Source of the DNA: Dendrocalamus latiflorus
Lineage: Eukaryota; Streptophyta; Magnoliopsida; Poales; Poaceae
Direction of reading: 5' to 3'
DNA length: 64,000 nt
Assembly (NCBI GenBank): GCA_017311315.1
Contig: CM029658.1
Coordinates: forward strand, 25,220,629 to 25,284,628
The notes beneath the pieces are model-generated. The model saw nothing but the letters and a program-made list of their open reading frames with translations, had not been told where the DNA came from and did no database searches. Position 1 is the stretch's first letter; every line of letters begins with the position of its first letter. Made by a program: the position numbers and the translations under genes. Of the stretch, positions 45,221-57,055 are shown piece after piece.

Positions 45221-47503
45221 GGTGTAACGATCGACATTGTCATTATAGTGATTTTTACCAAATTACCTGCATGATAATAATTTTGAATATAACATACATT
45301 ATAGTGATATATGAGATCAACATGGACAAATGGAGTGCTTGCCATGCTTGTTAATCTCTTGGTCTTGCTCTGGCTCATCAACAAAATTTTTTTGAGCATT
45401 AGTATCTTGTAAGTAAATATTGAATATCTCAAATAAGAGCTAAATAAACTCAAATAGAGAGTAATGTCAAATATTTTTATAGAATACAAACTAGCTTGAT
45501 TTTATAAAATGTTAGAGATAAAAATCATTCAATTTGGTGTCTATATACAAAAGCTACAAGCATTTGAATTTGGTCTGGATTGTAAAATGTTGAAAAGAAA
45601 AAGAAATCATTGTGTATGAATTTCCATTTTAGTTTTAATTTTTCTTATAAAGGATATTTTGGGTTTATTGTCTCATTAGACTAATAGGTGGGTCCTACTC
45701 ATCAAGATTTTATTGATTTCTAAAATGGCAGCATGTTGGGTCCTTGTGTTAGTGTCTAATTACTTAAAACCAATTTAAATTAAAATTTTAACATGATTAT
45801 TCTACTCGAGTGCACATGTCATAGATTAATTAGTTTCAAATGATTTTAATTAAGTTAAACTAATCTCACCTTGAGTCAGGGCCCATTGGTCAGAGACATC
45901 GAACAGGGGGTCATCAACAGCGGTAGTGGCCGAGCTCGTTGCCGAGCTCACTAGTGGTGAGGTAGCAGTAGAAATTCCTCAGATGCTAGTGGATTGGAAC
46001 GCCAAGGCTAAGGCGAACCTACAGGTGGTAGTGGCAGTCGAGGATGTCGATGGAGATGGCGATGCGGTGGTGATCGGCGATAAGGCGGCTTGGGCATGCG
46101 ATGGCATCAGTGCAAGAGTCAAGGAATGCAAGGACTAGGAACTGGGATGGGTCTATGGTGTGTTACAATGTGAGGGGTGCTGACATGGGGACCAATGATC
46201 ATTGGAGAAGCACTCGCGACGTACAATCACAGTAACACCTTGGGTAGAAAAGGAGGAGTTCGCAACACTACTCGCGTGAGCTAAAAGTAAGGGTCCTTAG
46301 GCATCAACATCTTACCACGAGCTTAACGGTCAGGTTAGAGAGGTCAGATGTGGTAGAAGATGGTAGGGCGGCGATGAACTAAGGCGATAGCAATGGCTTC
46401 TACGGTGATGGCTCAACATTGTGAGAATGGGGAGCAACGGAGCACGCAACATGTTCAGAGGGGATAGGTATGGTGAAAATGACTATGGTAGACCCACGGG
46501 GGTGACAAAATTGAATGCGATGGGGATGGCGACTGACATTGAGGACGAAGGTGGACTCCTAGTGGCTCACTACACCAAATCCAAATTAAATGTGGGGCTA
46601 GCCGAAAGGGATCAAAAGGAATAGAATGACATGGAACAAATGATGAGCATGGTAGCAATGTGCACTAGAGCTAAGGACAACGACCGTGTTTTGGGTGCAC
46701 CAGTGGAGGAGAAGCTCAGCCAAGGGGCAAAATAGAGACGACTAGCGATGGCGAGGAAGATAACAAGGTCAGGAGCGGGTTTTATAGCGAGGGGAGGCCA
46801 ACAATTGCACTGGACCTTCACAAGTCTAGACGGCTATGGCATCCCATCAGTGCTGGTTGGGGAAATGATTGCTTGGGTAGGCATGACAGAGGATAAGGGT
46901 GTGCCAGCAAGGTGTGTGGCATAGCGATGGGGTCACTAGCTTTCGCCGAGCTTGTTGTGGCATGTTCGGCGCGATGCAAGCACAGAAACACTGTACCACA
47001 TCAAGAGGTGTAAGATGATCGTTGGCACGTGGGTCTCGGGCTTGAATAATAGCGAGAGTGAGAGGGACGCCAGGAGAGACGATGACTTTGGCAGGAGACA
47101 TTTCTGCTCGGAGAAGGCGGAAAAGAGGAGGTGGCTTAGGCGAGATGGCACGTTGGCTGGTGCTAGGTTGGATCAACAATGGGCCAGGCCGAAGAGGATT
47201 CAACCCAAGATAAAATATGATCTTGATTTTGTTTTCGAATTGATTTAATTGTGAAAATCAAGTTAGAATTTTAAAATTAGCAAACTAGCATTAAAATTCA
47301 TGAAATGTTTTCGAGAGACACTTTACAATATGTGGAGATTAGATAAATTACTTCTAGGTTCTAGTCAAGTTTTAATAAATTTAGAAAATCATTTTTAGAT
47401 AGTAAAAAATGTACAACCATCTTAAGAAATTATAAAAATTCCAAAAATGCATAAATGATTATTTAAAAAAATATATTGGTTTCATGAATTTTTGGGGTGT
47501 TAA
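45221..47503 (-). mobile_element. LTR E, partial, minus strand
   Basis: The plus strand ends AATTTTTGGGGTGTTAA at 47503, a decayed form of the LTR start TGTAACACCCCAAAAATT on the minus strand. A TATA element (46780-46786, minus) and a leader region follow the layout of A-D. The part 45221-45880 is AT-rich without landmarks. The distal end is not found; LTR D may be inserted in E or may have replaced its end. LTR C is inserted exactly at its edge. Confidence 0.5.
46780..46786 (-). promoter_or_regulatory. TATA element of LTR E
   Basis: Minus strand TCGCTATAAAACCCGC. Confidence 0.55.
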
Positions 47504-50500
47504 TGTAACATCCTAATTTTCAGAGAATTTTTGAAGCTTTTAAAATAAAATTTATCATTTGGATTTTTCTGGAATTAATTACAACTTAAATGGAATTTTT
47601 TGAATTAAATGGATTTAATATGACTAAATAAAACTTTAACATTTGCTAAAAGTATTTTATTTGAGTTCCCTGGGTCTCAAGGATTATTTTTGGAATTTTC
47701 TGGATTTTATTTGCATTTATTTGCTATTTTTTGGGGGCTCAATGAGATTTATTTGAATTTCTAAAATTAGAAGAGCCCCCACAAACCCTAAAAGGCCAAG
47801 TAGGCCGAAGCCCATTCCCTCTAGTCCAAATTCCCATTGGCCTAGCCCGCTTCACCCCGTGTTTGAGTGTTGGCAATCCGCCACCCATCCACTTCCATCT
47901 GATTGCCACGTGTTGAGCATCGGGAATCCTGGGCACTATTCATCTGTGCAATCTCCGCTGACCATCCGATTTCCTTCACGAGCCACGTGTCAACTATCCG
48001 AGGTGTTAGCTACTGTTCATCTTCCTCCTGAGAGCACGCCATCATGATTGCCTTGGACTTCATCCTGTGTACGCCTGGAATACCTCAGCGTCCGTGCTGA
48101 AATAGCCATCGTGCCCTCGATTCCTACATGCCCGCAGTCGCCGCTCTCGCTAACTTCACTAGTCATCTGCCATCTCAAGCGCTACTACTGATGAGTCCAC
48201 CCATCACCCACCGCTAGCCCCTTCGGTCACCATGCTCGTTGCTTTGGCCGAACAAAGTGTCACCTCAGTTCGTGAGCTGCAGCATCACCCCGCACCTATG
48301 CTGACCGCGTCTCCTTGAATTCCCACAGACTTGATTCACCATGGGCCAAGTCACTGATGTGTGGGCCCCGAAGGTCAGCAGCACTATTCTATGCACCCAC
48401 ACATCGAACCCATTGCCAAGCCATGTCGGATGCCACATAAGCCCTAAGGCCACGTGCCCACCACGTGTCCATCCACGTGGATGCCACGTCGGCTGCCACG
48501 TGTCATGCCAGTGACCCTACCATGCAATCCCTAGTGCACATGTGTCATGCCATGTTGTCGCCACATCAGTCCTGCTTGCCACGTCAGCAAGCCCAGTTGT
48601 ATGAGCACTATTCCATACACTAAGTTCACCGTAGACTACCTTTCCATGCACCGAGTCCATAGCACAGTAGGGTTTTCCCAATTTAGAGCCTTTTCTTTAG
48701 ATTTAATCTTTCAATAGCTCGTTCTCCTCCGTCCAAACTCCGATTGAACCGATTCTTTTTCCTAAATTCATCTAAAATTGAGCTCTATCTTTTGGTTTTG
48801 GTTTTGTAGTTTTCAAGTTCATTAAATTTTTTATTTGATTTTATTTGTGCCTCGTTCATTTTCTCTCCTGTTAGATAATGTCTTCAAAGGAGCTGGAGTA
48901 GGAACAGAAGATCAAGAAATTGGTAACTGAGCAAGGCCAATGCAAGTCATGTCCTTTGATCATATTGAACCTAGTTTTCAAATCTATTATGTATTATTTT
49001 GTTTTAAATTATCATGCATCGCTATTTTATTATAAAACCTTTGTATTGGTAGTTAATGACCTATTTGATTAATCCTTCCTTGATAATTTAAATACCATGG
49101 TTCTATTGTCACCATAGGATGGGTAATTATATAGTGATGTAATACTAGTTGTCACATGGGTTGTATGTTTAAATTTCTTAGCCATGCTTATAGTTACATT
49201 GGGTTCATCATCACATGTGATTAATTAATTAATTTTTACTTAATTAGATATTGAATCATAGTTGCAGCTACAGTGATAAAATGTGAGTGCCATGACATTG
49301 GTTTCTCATTGGTGTTGGGCGAGTGATCATGCTGTAAACGGGGAAGTGTTGATTCACTTCGAGGGATGTGGATGTCTCGACTAGGTACTGTCTAAGGACT
49401 TAACTTTGTGTACTATCGATATAAGCCTTACCGTGCAATCACATATCTAGTATGGGATAGACCTAGCAGATTAATTTGTGAAATTTCGATTTCGCCATTG
49501 TGATGAACATGGTTGCTGATTTCCATGAGGTGCAAGAGGGGCTGGGATGGCGAAACCTTAGCGTGGCGGAATTGGGTTGAGGTTGAATATTGTAAAGGCC
49601 TTGTTGTGATTTTTTGGAACGTGATAATCACATCGTGTGGGTAAATTGTATTACCTCAACTAAGTGTAAAATTATTCTAAGTAATGGAAAATGCTTAGTG
49701 GTTTCACACGAGGGGTAGAGTTTTTCATAAAAGATCTAGTTAGGTTAAGTCAGAAAGTGAAGAGTTCGTTCACTGGTGGTTCATTGGAGTGAATGGTCGG
49801 TTCCCTTGTGGTTATTCTCAATTCCTTTGATTATTTACTTATTAATCATTTTCAAAAAAAATGTGCTTCCAATCTCTCTATTGTATTTACTTTAAATTGT
49901 TGTTTTATGCAAAATAACCACTCAGTCATCATTTGGTAAGCCTTGCATATTATATTGCATCTTTGTTACAAACGACTTACTGAGTATTCTATGTACTCAC
50001 GGCTATATCCATATTTGCTCAATTGAAAAAGAAAGACCATATCAGCAAGAGGTACCTAAAGAAGAATACTTTGACGACTCACGGACTAGGACTTCGCTTC
50101 CCAGTCGATTGCCCACGGGCATGTCGAGTGCCTACTACGCTTATCTTTGTTTTTCACAGCAAGTTTTTTAAGCCTTTTAGGCTATTATCTGTAAGCTTGG
50201 CTATAAGGTCGCAACTCTAATAATTATTAAAATTTGAGTCTTTTCCTAGTAGATCATGATATGATCGATATCTCATCTATGTGTTACACTGTGTGCGCTA
50301 GCGTAATCCTAGACTAGTGCAGAATACACAGGGAGTAAAGTCCATTACCGGTTCTTAAACTTTTTATGCTGTGTCATCCCGGTCCATAGACTTTCAAAGT
50401 GTGCCATCCCGGTCCATAAACTTTCAAAGTGTGCCATTACCGGAGCGTTTCGGGTCCAACTGTAATAGCACACTTTGAAAGTCTATGGACCGGGATGACA

Positions 50501-50672
50501 CAGTATAAAAAGTTTAAGGACCGGTAATAGCACACTTTGAAAGTTTATGGACCGGGATGGCACACTTTAAAAGTCTATGGACCGGGATGACACAGCATAA
50601 AAAGTTTAAGGACCGGTAATGGACTTTACTCACACACAGGAGAGTCTAGATTTGTAGATTTGGGTCTTGACA
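47504..50672 (+). mobile_element. Solo LTR C (3169 bp incl. MITE)
   Basis: Runs TGTAACATCCTAATTTTC to GATTTGGGTCTTGACA; flanks GTTAA (47499-47503) and GTTAT (50673-50677) form a 4-of-5 target duplication. The 3' end carries the same TCCTAGACTAGTGCAG and ATACACAGG phrases as LTR B. A 299-bp MITE at 50333-50631 interrupts it close to its end. No coding domain. Confidence 0.82.
50333..50631. mobile_element. Mutator-type MITE (299 bp)
   Basis: Ends GAGTAAAGTCCATTACCGGT and its inverse, with inverted-repeat arms of more than 100 bp that are almost identical. The flanks ATACACAGG (50324-50332) and ACACACAGG (50632-50640) are a 9-bp duplication with one mismatch, as expected for Mutator-like MITEs. 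The arms are built from a repeated phrase CCCGGTCCATAGACTTT, and the right arm has one more copy of it than the left. The uninterrupted target is seen in the homologous end of LTR B near 35841. Confidence 0.88.
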
Positions 50673-50851
50673 GTTATAGGTCAGCGTGGTGTGATGTGCA
50701 TGCGCTGGCATGGCGGGGCTGTGTCAAGGACTCGCCTGAGAAGAGAAGGGAGAGAGAGAAGGAAAGAGAGAGAAGTAAAAGTCAAAAATAAGATACTTAA
50801 AACCATCACTCTTATTTTTCCTACTTCCTTCTAACACACTGGCTGTCGTTA
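50673..50851. other. Flank of LTR C, unassigned
   Basis: Contains a GAGA/AGAGAG purine run (50741-50775). No feature recognised. Confidence 0.4.
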
Positions 50852-50984
50852 TCTATACTAATTGGATGCTCCTTCGGAAACCCCCTGCGTTAATTTTAGG
50901 GGGTAAAAAATAGAAATTCTTACATTCATCAAATAAAAAAGGAAAAAGCTATAAATTCCCATGTTAATTCCAGAAAAGGAAAAC

Positions 50985-51102
50985 ATCCAATCCATCCAAG
51001 TGGTAATTAAATCCAACCAAAGTGATAGCTCTAATTCAATGGATGCTTGAAGCATTCTTTCATTATTGCAGTCCATCACAAACAAGTTTTTTTAATCCGT
51101 AA
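50985..51102 (+). repeat. 180-bp repeat unit, left of the Tourist MITE
   Basis: CCATCCAAGTGGTAATTAAATC through AAGTTTTTTTAATCCGTAA; the unit is cut after TAA by the MITE and continues at 55077 with CAAACAAAGATTCG. Confidence 0.85.
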
Positions 51103-51499
51103 GGGCATGTACAATAGGGTGACATAAACTGTCTATAAGATGTGCCACATAGGAATTTTGTTGAGGTGGATGAAAAAGAAATATGAGAGAGAAGGAGGTA
51201 GACTGTAATTCTATAGATGGTTGAAATCCTAGAAAATAGCCTGTTACAGATAGCTTCATGCAATTGTATCAATGTTGTCTATATTTTACAGACGGCCCAT
51301 TATAGACAACCCATTATAGAATGTGTCTTTAGTGTTATCTACATGTGAGACCATGTGGAGGTCACCATATGTTTGTGATGAGTAATTGACTTTTAGATTA
51401 GAGTATGGGTGAAGGTTGAGTTTGGATTTGAGGAGTTTTGTAAAAGATCACTTCAGTCGACTTTGTGGTCGGTCGGTTCAATCGGCTATGTTCACTATT

Positions 51500-51790
51500 C
51501 ATCTATGTGGTCGACAGTTTGTCTTACGACTTGGTGGTCAACAGTCAGTACTACAACTTGGTGGTCGGTAGGAGTTCTTACGACTTTGTGGTCGACAGTC
51601 TGTCTTACGACATGGTGGTCGGCAGGAAGTCCTATGACTTGGTGGTCAGCAGGAAGTCCTACGACTTGGTGCTCAGCAGGAGTTCTTATGACTTGGTGGT
51701 TGGCAGAAGCTCTTACGACATGGTGGTCGGAAGAAGTTCTTACGACTTGGTGGTCGGCAGGTGTGCTTACAACTTGGTGGTCGCAGCTTA
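51500..51790 (+). repeat. 27-bp tandem array in the U3 of LTR G
   Basis: The anchor GTGGTC (or one-base variants) lies at 51507, 51534, 51561, 51588, 51615, 51642, 51669, 51696, 51723, 51750 and 51777, a perfect 27-bp step over eleven copies. Unit: GGTGGTCGGCAGGAGTTCTT followed by ACGACTT. It is about 1 kb upstream of the TATA element, where enhancers of LTRs lie. The open frames through it are period artefacts (27 is a multiple of three). Confidence 0.95.
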
Positions 51791-52819
51791 TGCTGGCCAT
51801 GATCGATGGTCGTGGATCTACCTGGTCATGATCGATTATTGTAGCTGATGTGTGAAGTGGTCGTAGCAATCTGTGTGGTAGTCATAGCTTGTGTCCTTGA
51901 TGGTTGTAGCGATCTGTGCATTCAATGGTCATAGCGATCGGTCATAAGCAGTCGTAGCTACTACTGAATGTGAGCGATAGTTGTAGCATCCTATTTGCCT
52001 GTGCATTTGATGGTCAGCATCTGCTACATGGTCATAGTAGATTGCAATGTGGCCGTAGGCTACTGGAAGGATCTCTTGAGCTACGAGTACTTCTTTTCTT
52101 GTGCATCCGAGTGCTCGTAAGTCTTATCAGACCAGTCATGTGGGGCTAAGGTTGTTCACTAGAGTCATTGGTGTTCTGGTCAGGGTTGACCAGGGTGTTT
52201 GTTGCTTTGTGCATATGAGGTTATTGCTTGGTTCTAAGATTAGAATCAGTATTTTGGATGCATACTTTTTGATTGTGCAAATTGATGATCTTTGTGTATC
52301 GTGCGATGCTGTGTGATGGTTTTCTTATTGGTGTTGGTTGTAGGACTTCGAAGCTAGGTCATGGTGAGGCATAGGAGGACTGGGACTAGGCACAGGGAGG
52401 TGTTGAGGTCCAGAATGGTCAGGGAGACACCGAAGATAATTGAAGCTAGTGAGGTGGTTGCAAGCCAGGACAACGAGAAACTGGAGCGGGAGCTATCGGA
52501 GGTGGACATGATGAGCAATGGTGAGGTGGATCAGGACTAGGCATAGGGAGGAGTCGAGGTCTTGACGGTCAAGGATGCTGGGTGCCGTCATGCACAAGGA
52601 GAAGCATGTGGTGCGCCAAGTGACTTGAGTCGTTTCCAAGCGAGGATGGTTCGATGGAATCCGGATGCATGAGAGGCTTGACGACAAGTCATTGGGGCCA
52701 CATGTAAGCAACTTTGAGAAGCATGCATGAGTAAAACCCGGTGTTACATGGGGTTAATGGGTTATCCCCGGTTTGGACTAATGGTAGTATCCATTAGGTC
52801 TAGGGTTCATTGGTGAGCT

Positions 52820-52827
52820 TATAAAAA
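52820..52827 (+). promoter_or_regulatory. TATA element of LTR G
   Basis: GAGCTTATAAAAAGGAG, followed by a 5' leader with TTAGGGTTGAGAACGATGG. Confidence 0.6.
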
Positions 52828-53219
52828 GGAGAGGGGAGGCAAGAGTTAGGGTTGAGAACGATGGCTAAGCCTTGGTGGCTGGCGCCTCTCCCTCCCATGG
52901 GAGTTAGGTTAGAGTGTGAGTGTTGGCTCTAGGCTTAGAGCTTAGTCCTCCCGAGGGGAGTGGCTGTGAAACCATTATCTCAAGTGAGAAATCCAACAAT
53001 CTTTGATCAACTCTTTTGTGTATCTTTCTCTTTGAGTTTGCTCTATTCTAAGTTTTCGGTTTGGTTCTTCCTCTGTGCTCTTTGTTATGTCCTCTCTCTT
53101 CTTGATATGGAGATTCCTCTCTCTTCTTGATCTGGAGGTGTTCTTGGGTTGATCTTGTTGATACTCTGAATCGTAGTGACAGGTGGGAATATAACCAAAG
53201 CCATCTTGGCTTGCTTTGA

Positions 53220-53940
53220 CCCACGAGCAGTTCTGATCAACGACTTCGATTTTTGAACTCAGTTCATGTGCGCTCTTGATCAAATCACAAAAAGGTCTCA
53301 ATTTGGTTAATAAGTTTTCAATTGAAGATTGGAGTAGCCTCTTGAGACCTTAAGCAATTTGCGTACAAAGTTTCATGGCCATTTGATCTTTTAATAAAAA
53401 GATATGTGGATTTTAGATCTTGCGGTCACGCGGTCGTGTGTTGCTCTGTTCTTCAGAATCTTTATCGATCACTTCTTGTTTCGACCATGGTCAAGTCTCA
53501 GATCACATCACATCTAATTTTGACCGCATTTGTCTCCGATTGCTCGATGGATGTAGATATTGTGGTCATGCACCCTCACTGCTTTTTGAGTTGTTTACGA
53601 CCATAGTCAGATACGAGTGCTCGATGGCCATCGACCACGTCTAATGACTTCTCTGTTTTGAGATCGTTCTCATCTCTCTTGATCTTTTCTTGATCCAAGA
53701 GTTTTGATTTGATTTCTTCGATGTAGTTGCTTGCTGTGACATGTGGAATTAGACGCAGAGCTATCTTGGCTATTATTTTCGAACGAGCGTGGTTAGTTCA
53801 TCTGTTCAATCTCTAGTCCCTGTTCTTGTGCGCCTTTGATAAAATTTCAAAAAGGTCCCAACTGGCTTACTAAGTTTTCAATCCAAGATGGGATTAGCTT
53901 CCTGAGACCTTAAGTTAATTGCGTACAAGTTTCTGTGGTG
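53220..53940 (+). repeat. 560-bp tandem duplication in LTR G
   Basis: The phrase TGTGCGC...GATCAAA, CAAAAAGGTC, AGTTTTCAAT, CTTGAGACCTTAAG, TTGCGTACAA at 53269-53366 recurs at 53827-53926 with substitutions; the GCGTAC word is at 53361 and 53921. It indicates a direct duplication of about 560 bp extending to both sides. Confidence 0.75.
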
Positions 53941-54463
53941 ATTTGATCTCTAAATCAAAATATTTAATGTTTTTAGATCTGGTGATCGTGCACCTCTTCT
54001 ATTCCATCTAGTCGTTCATGACCACATCTGATCTCCTCAATGGGTCTCGGTCAGGTGTCTCTGGTACTTCTAGTCATTTACGACTACATCTGCTTTCTAT
54101 CGCCCAATGATCCTAAGTCGTGTGGTCGCGTGCCTTCTCTGCAACCTCTAGTCATTTACGACCGCACTTGGTTTCAATCGCTCAATGGTCATAGATCTCT
54201 TGGTCTCTTTCTGAACTGATATGACCACTCATTGGTTTTCGGCTGCACGTATTTTCTGTCCGCACCTTGATCATCGACTACGGTGGTGTCGACCATTCAT
54301 TGGTTTTCGACACGTTGTGTACGATTGTGTCGGTCTTTGACAGTGCTGGTTTCCAACCACTCATTGGTCTTGAACAACATGGCTTTTCGACCGCACATTG
54401 GACATCGACAATGTTGGTATCGACCACATTGGTCTTCGACAATGTTGGCGTTCAACCACGTTG

Positions 54464-54735
54464 CTTATGACCATGTTGGTTACAACCACGTCAGTTACGA
54501 CCAAGTTGGTTTCGACTACGTTGGTTACGACCATGTTGGTTTTGACCACATTGGTTACGACCACAATGGTTACGGCCACGTTGGTTACGACCACGTTGGT
54601 TTCGACCACATTGGTTATGACAACGATGGTTTCGACCACATTGGTTACGACCACGTTGGTTTCGACCACATTAGTTTCGACCATGTTGGTTTCAATCACG
54701 TTGGTTATGACCACGTTGGCTTCGACCACATTGTC
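54464..54735 (+). repeat. 15-bp tandem array near the 3' end of LTR G
   Basis: About 18 copies of GTTGGTTACGACCAC with variants GTTGGTTTCGACCAC and ATTGG. Upstream (54280-54460) the same words occur less regularly. On the opposite strand the unit reads GTGGTCGTAACCAAC, which shares TGGTCGTAA with the 26-bp array at 60484. The frame encoding repeated YDHVG pentapeptides is a period artefact. Confidence 0.93.
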
Positions 54736-55076
54736 TGCATGGATCACGTTGTCTACCCTTCAACCACGTTGTCTGTCTTTCAATCATGTTGCTTTTCTCC
54801 GCCGACCAGTGGTGTCCAGTATAGCTGACCGAGTTTTCTCGACCACATAATAGTCCGTTCTGGTTGTTCTAAGCTCTGTGTTCCTCTGTTTTCATGTATA
54901 CCTCATATCCTAATCTTCGTAGCTTTATAGCTATTGGAGAAATGGAATATGTGAATATTTGCAGGAAAAATTTTTAGGCACCATCACCCCCTCTGTTGCC
55001 TATCCGGTCCTACACTACAAATGACATGGCATGATATTATAGGCAACAGCTATCTATACCACTGTACATGCCGTGA

Positions 55077-55800
55077 CAAACAAAGATTCGTCATGTTTTG
55101 TCTCCATGTAGTCTAAGACCTACATAGAAAGGGACAAAAAACTGACCAGCCATCCAAGTGGTAAATCCAACCAAAGTGATAGCTCTAATTTAATGGATGC
55201 TTAAAGCATTGCTTTATTATTGCAGTCCATAACAAACATGTTTTTTTAATGCGTAACAAACAAGGATTCGTCATGTTTTGTCTTCATGTAGTCTAAGTCA
55301 TATATAGAATGGGACAAAGAAACTGACCAGCCATCCAAGTGGTAAATCCATCCAAAGTGATAGCTCTAATTTAATTGATGCTTGAAGCATTGTTTTATTA
55401 TTTCAGGCCATAACAAACATGTTTTTTTTAATCCGTAAAAAACAGGGATTCCTCATGTTTTGTCTCCATGTAGTCTAAGACATAGAAAGGGACAAAGAAA
55501 CTGACCAGCCATATCCAAGTGGCGAATCCAACCAAAGTGATAGCTCTAATTTAATGGATGCCTGAAGAATTGTTTTATTATTGCAGTCCATAACAAACAA
55601 GGATTCGTCATGTTTTGTCTCCATGTAGTCTAAGACATAGAAAGGGACAGAAATTGACCAGCCTTCCAAGTGGTAAATCCAACCAAAGTGATAGCTCTAA
55701 TTTAATGGATGCTTGAAGCATTGTTTTATCATTGCAGTCCGAAACAAACAAGGATTCCTCATGTTTTGTCTCCATGTGGTCAGCGCATAGAAAGGGACAA
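55077..55800 (+). repeat. 180-bp repeat array, right part
   Basis: TCTCCATGTAGTC-type anchors at 55101, 55281, 55463, 55618 and 55769 give unit lengths of 180, 182, 155 and 151 bp. The short units lack a 26-bp piece around GTTTTTTTAATCCGTAAC. Units are about 90 percent alike by eye. No open frame is conserved between units. Confidence 0.92.
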
Positions 55801-56230
55801 AGAAACTGACCAGCTTCTGTACACCTGTACGTGCATGTCTACAGCCTGTATGTGCTCAGAAACGTACCAGGAATGGTCGGTGACTGTTGTTTTCTTTCCT
55901 TCTCTGCAGTTTTGATAGTAAGATTCTTTGGCACACATGAACATTTTTGTGTAACCCTGTAAAATTTTACACTTCAATGATCGAAGTCTATAAAACTAAA
56001 ATTTCTTTGTTTCCAAGGTAAAAAGAATATTAATCATGTAGTTTTTACATATAAATTCGACCTCAAAGAGAAATGGACTTTCGAGACTATGTTAGTATAG
56101 AAGTTCTGGTAGATGAGGAGCTAAGAAAGAATTTCAATCTTGAATTTTTTTTCTAGGTAAGTGTGGTTTAACGGTAAGAAAATATTGTGACCCATAAATT
56201 TTGGAACTCACAAAAAAAATTTGAAATTGT
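55801..56230 (+). repeat. Tail sequence shared with 40076-40470
   Basis: Same order of blocks as in the left copy (GAAACTGACCAGC, TTTCTTTCCTTCTCTGCAG, ACACATGAACATTTT, TGGACTTTCGAGACTA, GGTTTAACGGTAAGAAAATA). The two loci therefore share more than the tandem array. Confidence 0.8.
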
Positions 56231-56479
56231 ATCTGCGAGGAAGTTCCAGTAGACTCTTCTCCGAATTAACTAAAAAATTAATGCAAATATTTAGCAATTT
56301 TTCACGCATGCAAATTGTAATTATACAAGTATATTATAATCCTTTGGATTTACGTAAAAAAACAAAAATATTCGAAATTAGTGGCCCGTCTCTATGGGCT
56401 GACGACTAGTTGATTTCTAGTGGGACAAACCGATCGAGAATCTTCCATGGGCGCGTCTAAACTTCACATACAAGAGGGT

Positions 56480-56846
56480 GATCGGCGAACACAGAAATCC
56501 GTAAGAGTAAAAGATATTTTGGATTTCCAACTTAAAGTTGGTCTTTAAATTTTTACAAAAATACTTTTTATCTTTGAAATTGATTTTTAAAATCTAGAAA
56601 AAAGTCAAATGCTTTTAAAATAAATAATTTTAAATATAATTTTGATAGAAATCCAAAATATCTTTTACTCAATAATATTTTTATGTTTTTAGTTAAATTA
56701 CTTTTTAGAAAGCCTTTTTTTAAAAGCTAAAAAAGGCAAATAAAATCCTCAAAATTTAGGCAACCAAAAACACTTGATTTTATTTTAAATTAAATTAATT
56801 TTAATCTTTTTTTTTGAAAATTTGAAATAAAAGTTGGGCTGTGACA
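56480..56846 (-). mobile_element. LTR start fragment, minus strand
   Basis: Plus strand ends AAAAGTTGGGCTGTGACA at 56846; on the minus strand this is TGTCACAGCCCAACTTTT, a typical LTR start related to LTR F (TGTAATAGCCCAATTT). It includes an inverted repeat (AAAGATATTTTGGATTTC at 56511 and GAAATCCAAAATATCTTTT at 56649). The other end is not found. Confidence 0.5.
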
Positions 56847-57040
56847 TCGGTGCTATCAATTCATTTCTCCTCCGAACCCATCTACTACCACTGAAACTGA
56901 TTGATCTTATCAACCAGTACCTAATCCAATCCAATAACATGAACTGATCTAAGCTATTGTATTAAACCAGTAATAGATCTAATCTACTACCACCACATAT
57001 CAACTATATACGACCAATCCAGATCAAAAAGTACACAGGA

Positions 57041-57054
57041 TGGCTCTGATAGCA
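57041..57054 (-). other. Primer-binding site of a Copia element
   Basis: Minus strand TGCTATCAGAGCCA, one mismatch to the initiator-tRNA-Met-complementary TGGTATCAGAGCCA, directly after the LTR end at 57056. Confidence 0.75.
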
Positions 57055-57055
57055 C

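Larger units (their letters stand above)
51344..55014 (+). mobile_element. Solo LTR G (3671 bp), rich in GGTCG/CGACC repeats
   Basis: Runs TGTGAGACCATGTGG to CTATCCGGTCCTACA, terminal inverted repeat TGTGAGACC/GGTCCTACA with two mismatches, flanked by the perfect duplication CTACA (51339-51343, 55015-55019). Its end (TTTTTAGGCACC, CACCCCCTCTGTTGCC) resembles the 3' ends of Maximus/SIRE-type Copia LTRs. A TATA element lies at 52820-52827. It contains three repeat systems: a 27-bp array in the upstream part, a 560-bp tandem duplication and a 15-bp array near the 3' end. No internal pol, hence solo. Confidence 0.85.
51103..55073. mobile_element. Tourist/Harbinger-like MITE interrupted by solo LTR G
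   Basis: Terminal inverted repeat GGGCATGTAC / GTACATGCCG, flanked by TAA (51100-51102) and TGA (55074-55076), a 3-bp target duplication with one change, as known for Tourist/PIF-Harbinger elements. The empty site GTAACAAACAA is visible in neighbouring repeat units (for example 55253-55263). Without LTR G and one copy of its duplication the MITE is 295 bp (51103-51343 plus 55020-55073) and has the ATGTGCCACATAGGAATTTT phrase of this MITE class. Confidence 0.85.
50852..56409 (+). mobile_element. Possible non-autonomous Helitron with nested insertions
   Basis: The 5' end TCTATACTAATTGG matches 13 of 14 positions of the published maize Helitron consensus TCTMTAYTAMYHNW, and the 3' end is CTAG (56406-56409) with a small hairpin GCCC-N8-GGGC a few bases upstream. 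The element would lie between A (50851) and T (56410), as Helitrons do. Without the MITE and LTR G it is about 1.6 kb, mostly the 180-bp repeat array and its tail. The 3' hairpin is short and does not fit the common grass 3' consensus, so the call is tentative. Confidence 0.4.

Noticed and set aside
51409..51848. Two overlapping plus-strand frames encoding 9-residue repeats
   Set aside because: Artefact of the 27-bp tandem array in LTR G; all three frames show repeats.
54283..54850. Frames encoding YDHVG pentapeptide repeats
   Set aside because: Artefact of the 15-bp array; the same stretch is open in more than one frame.
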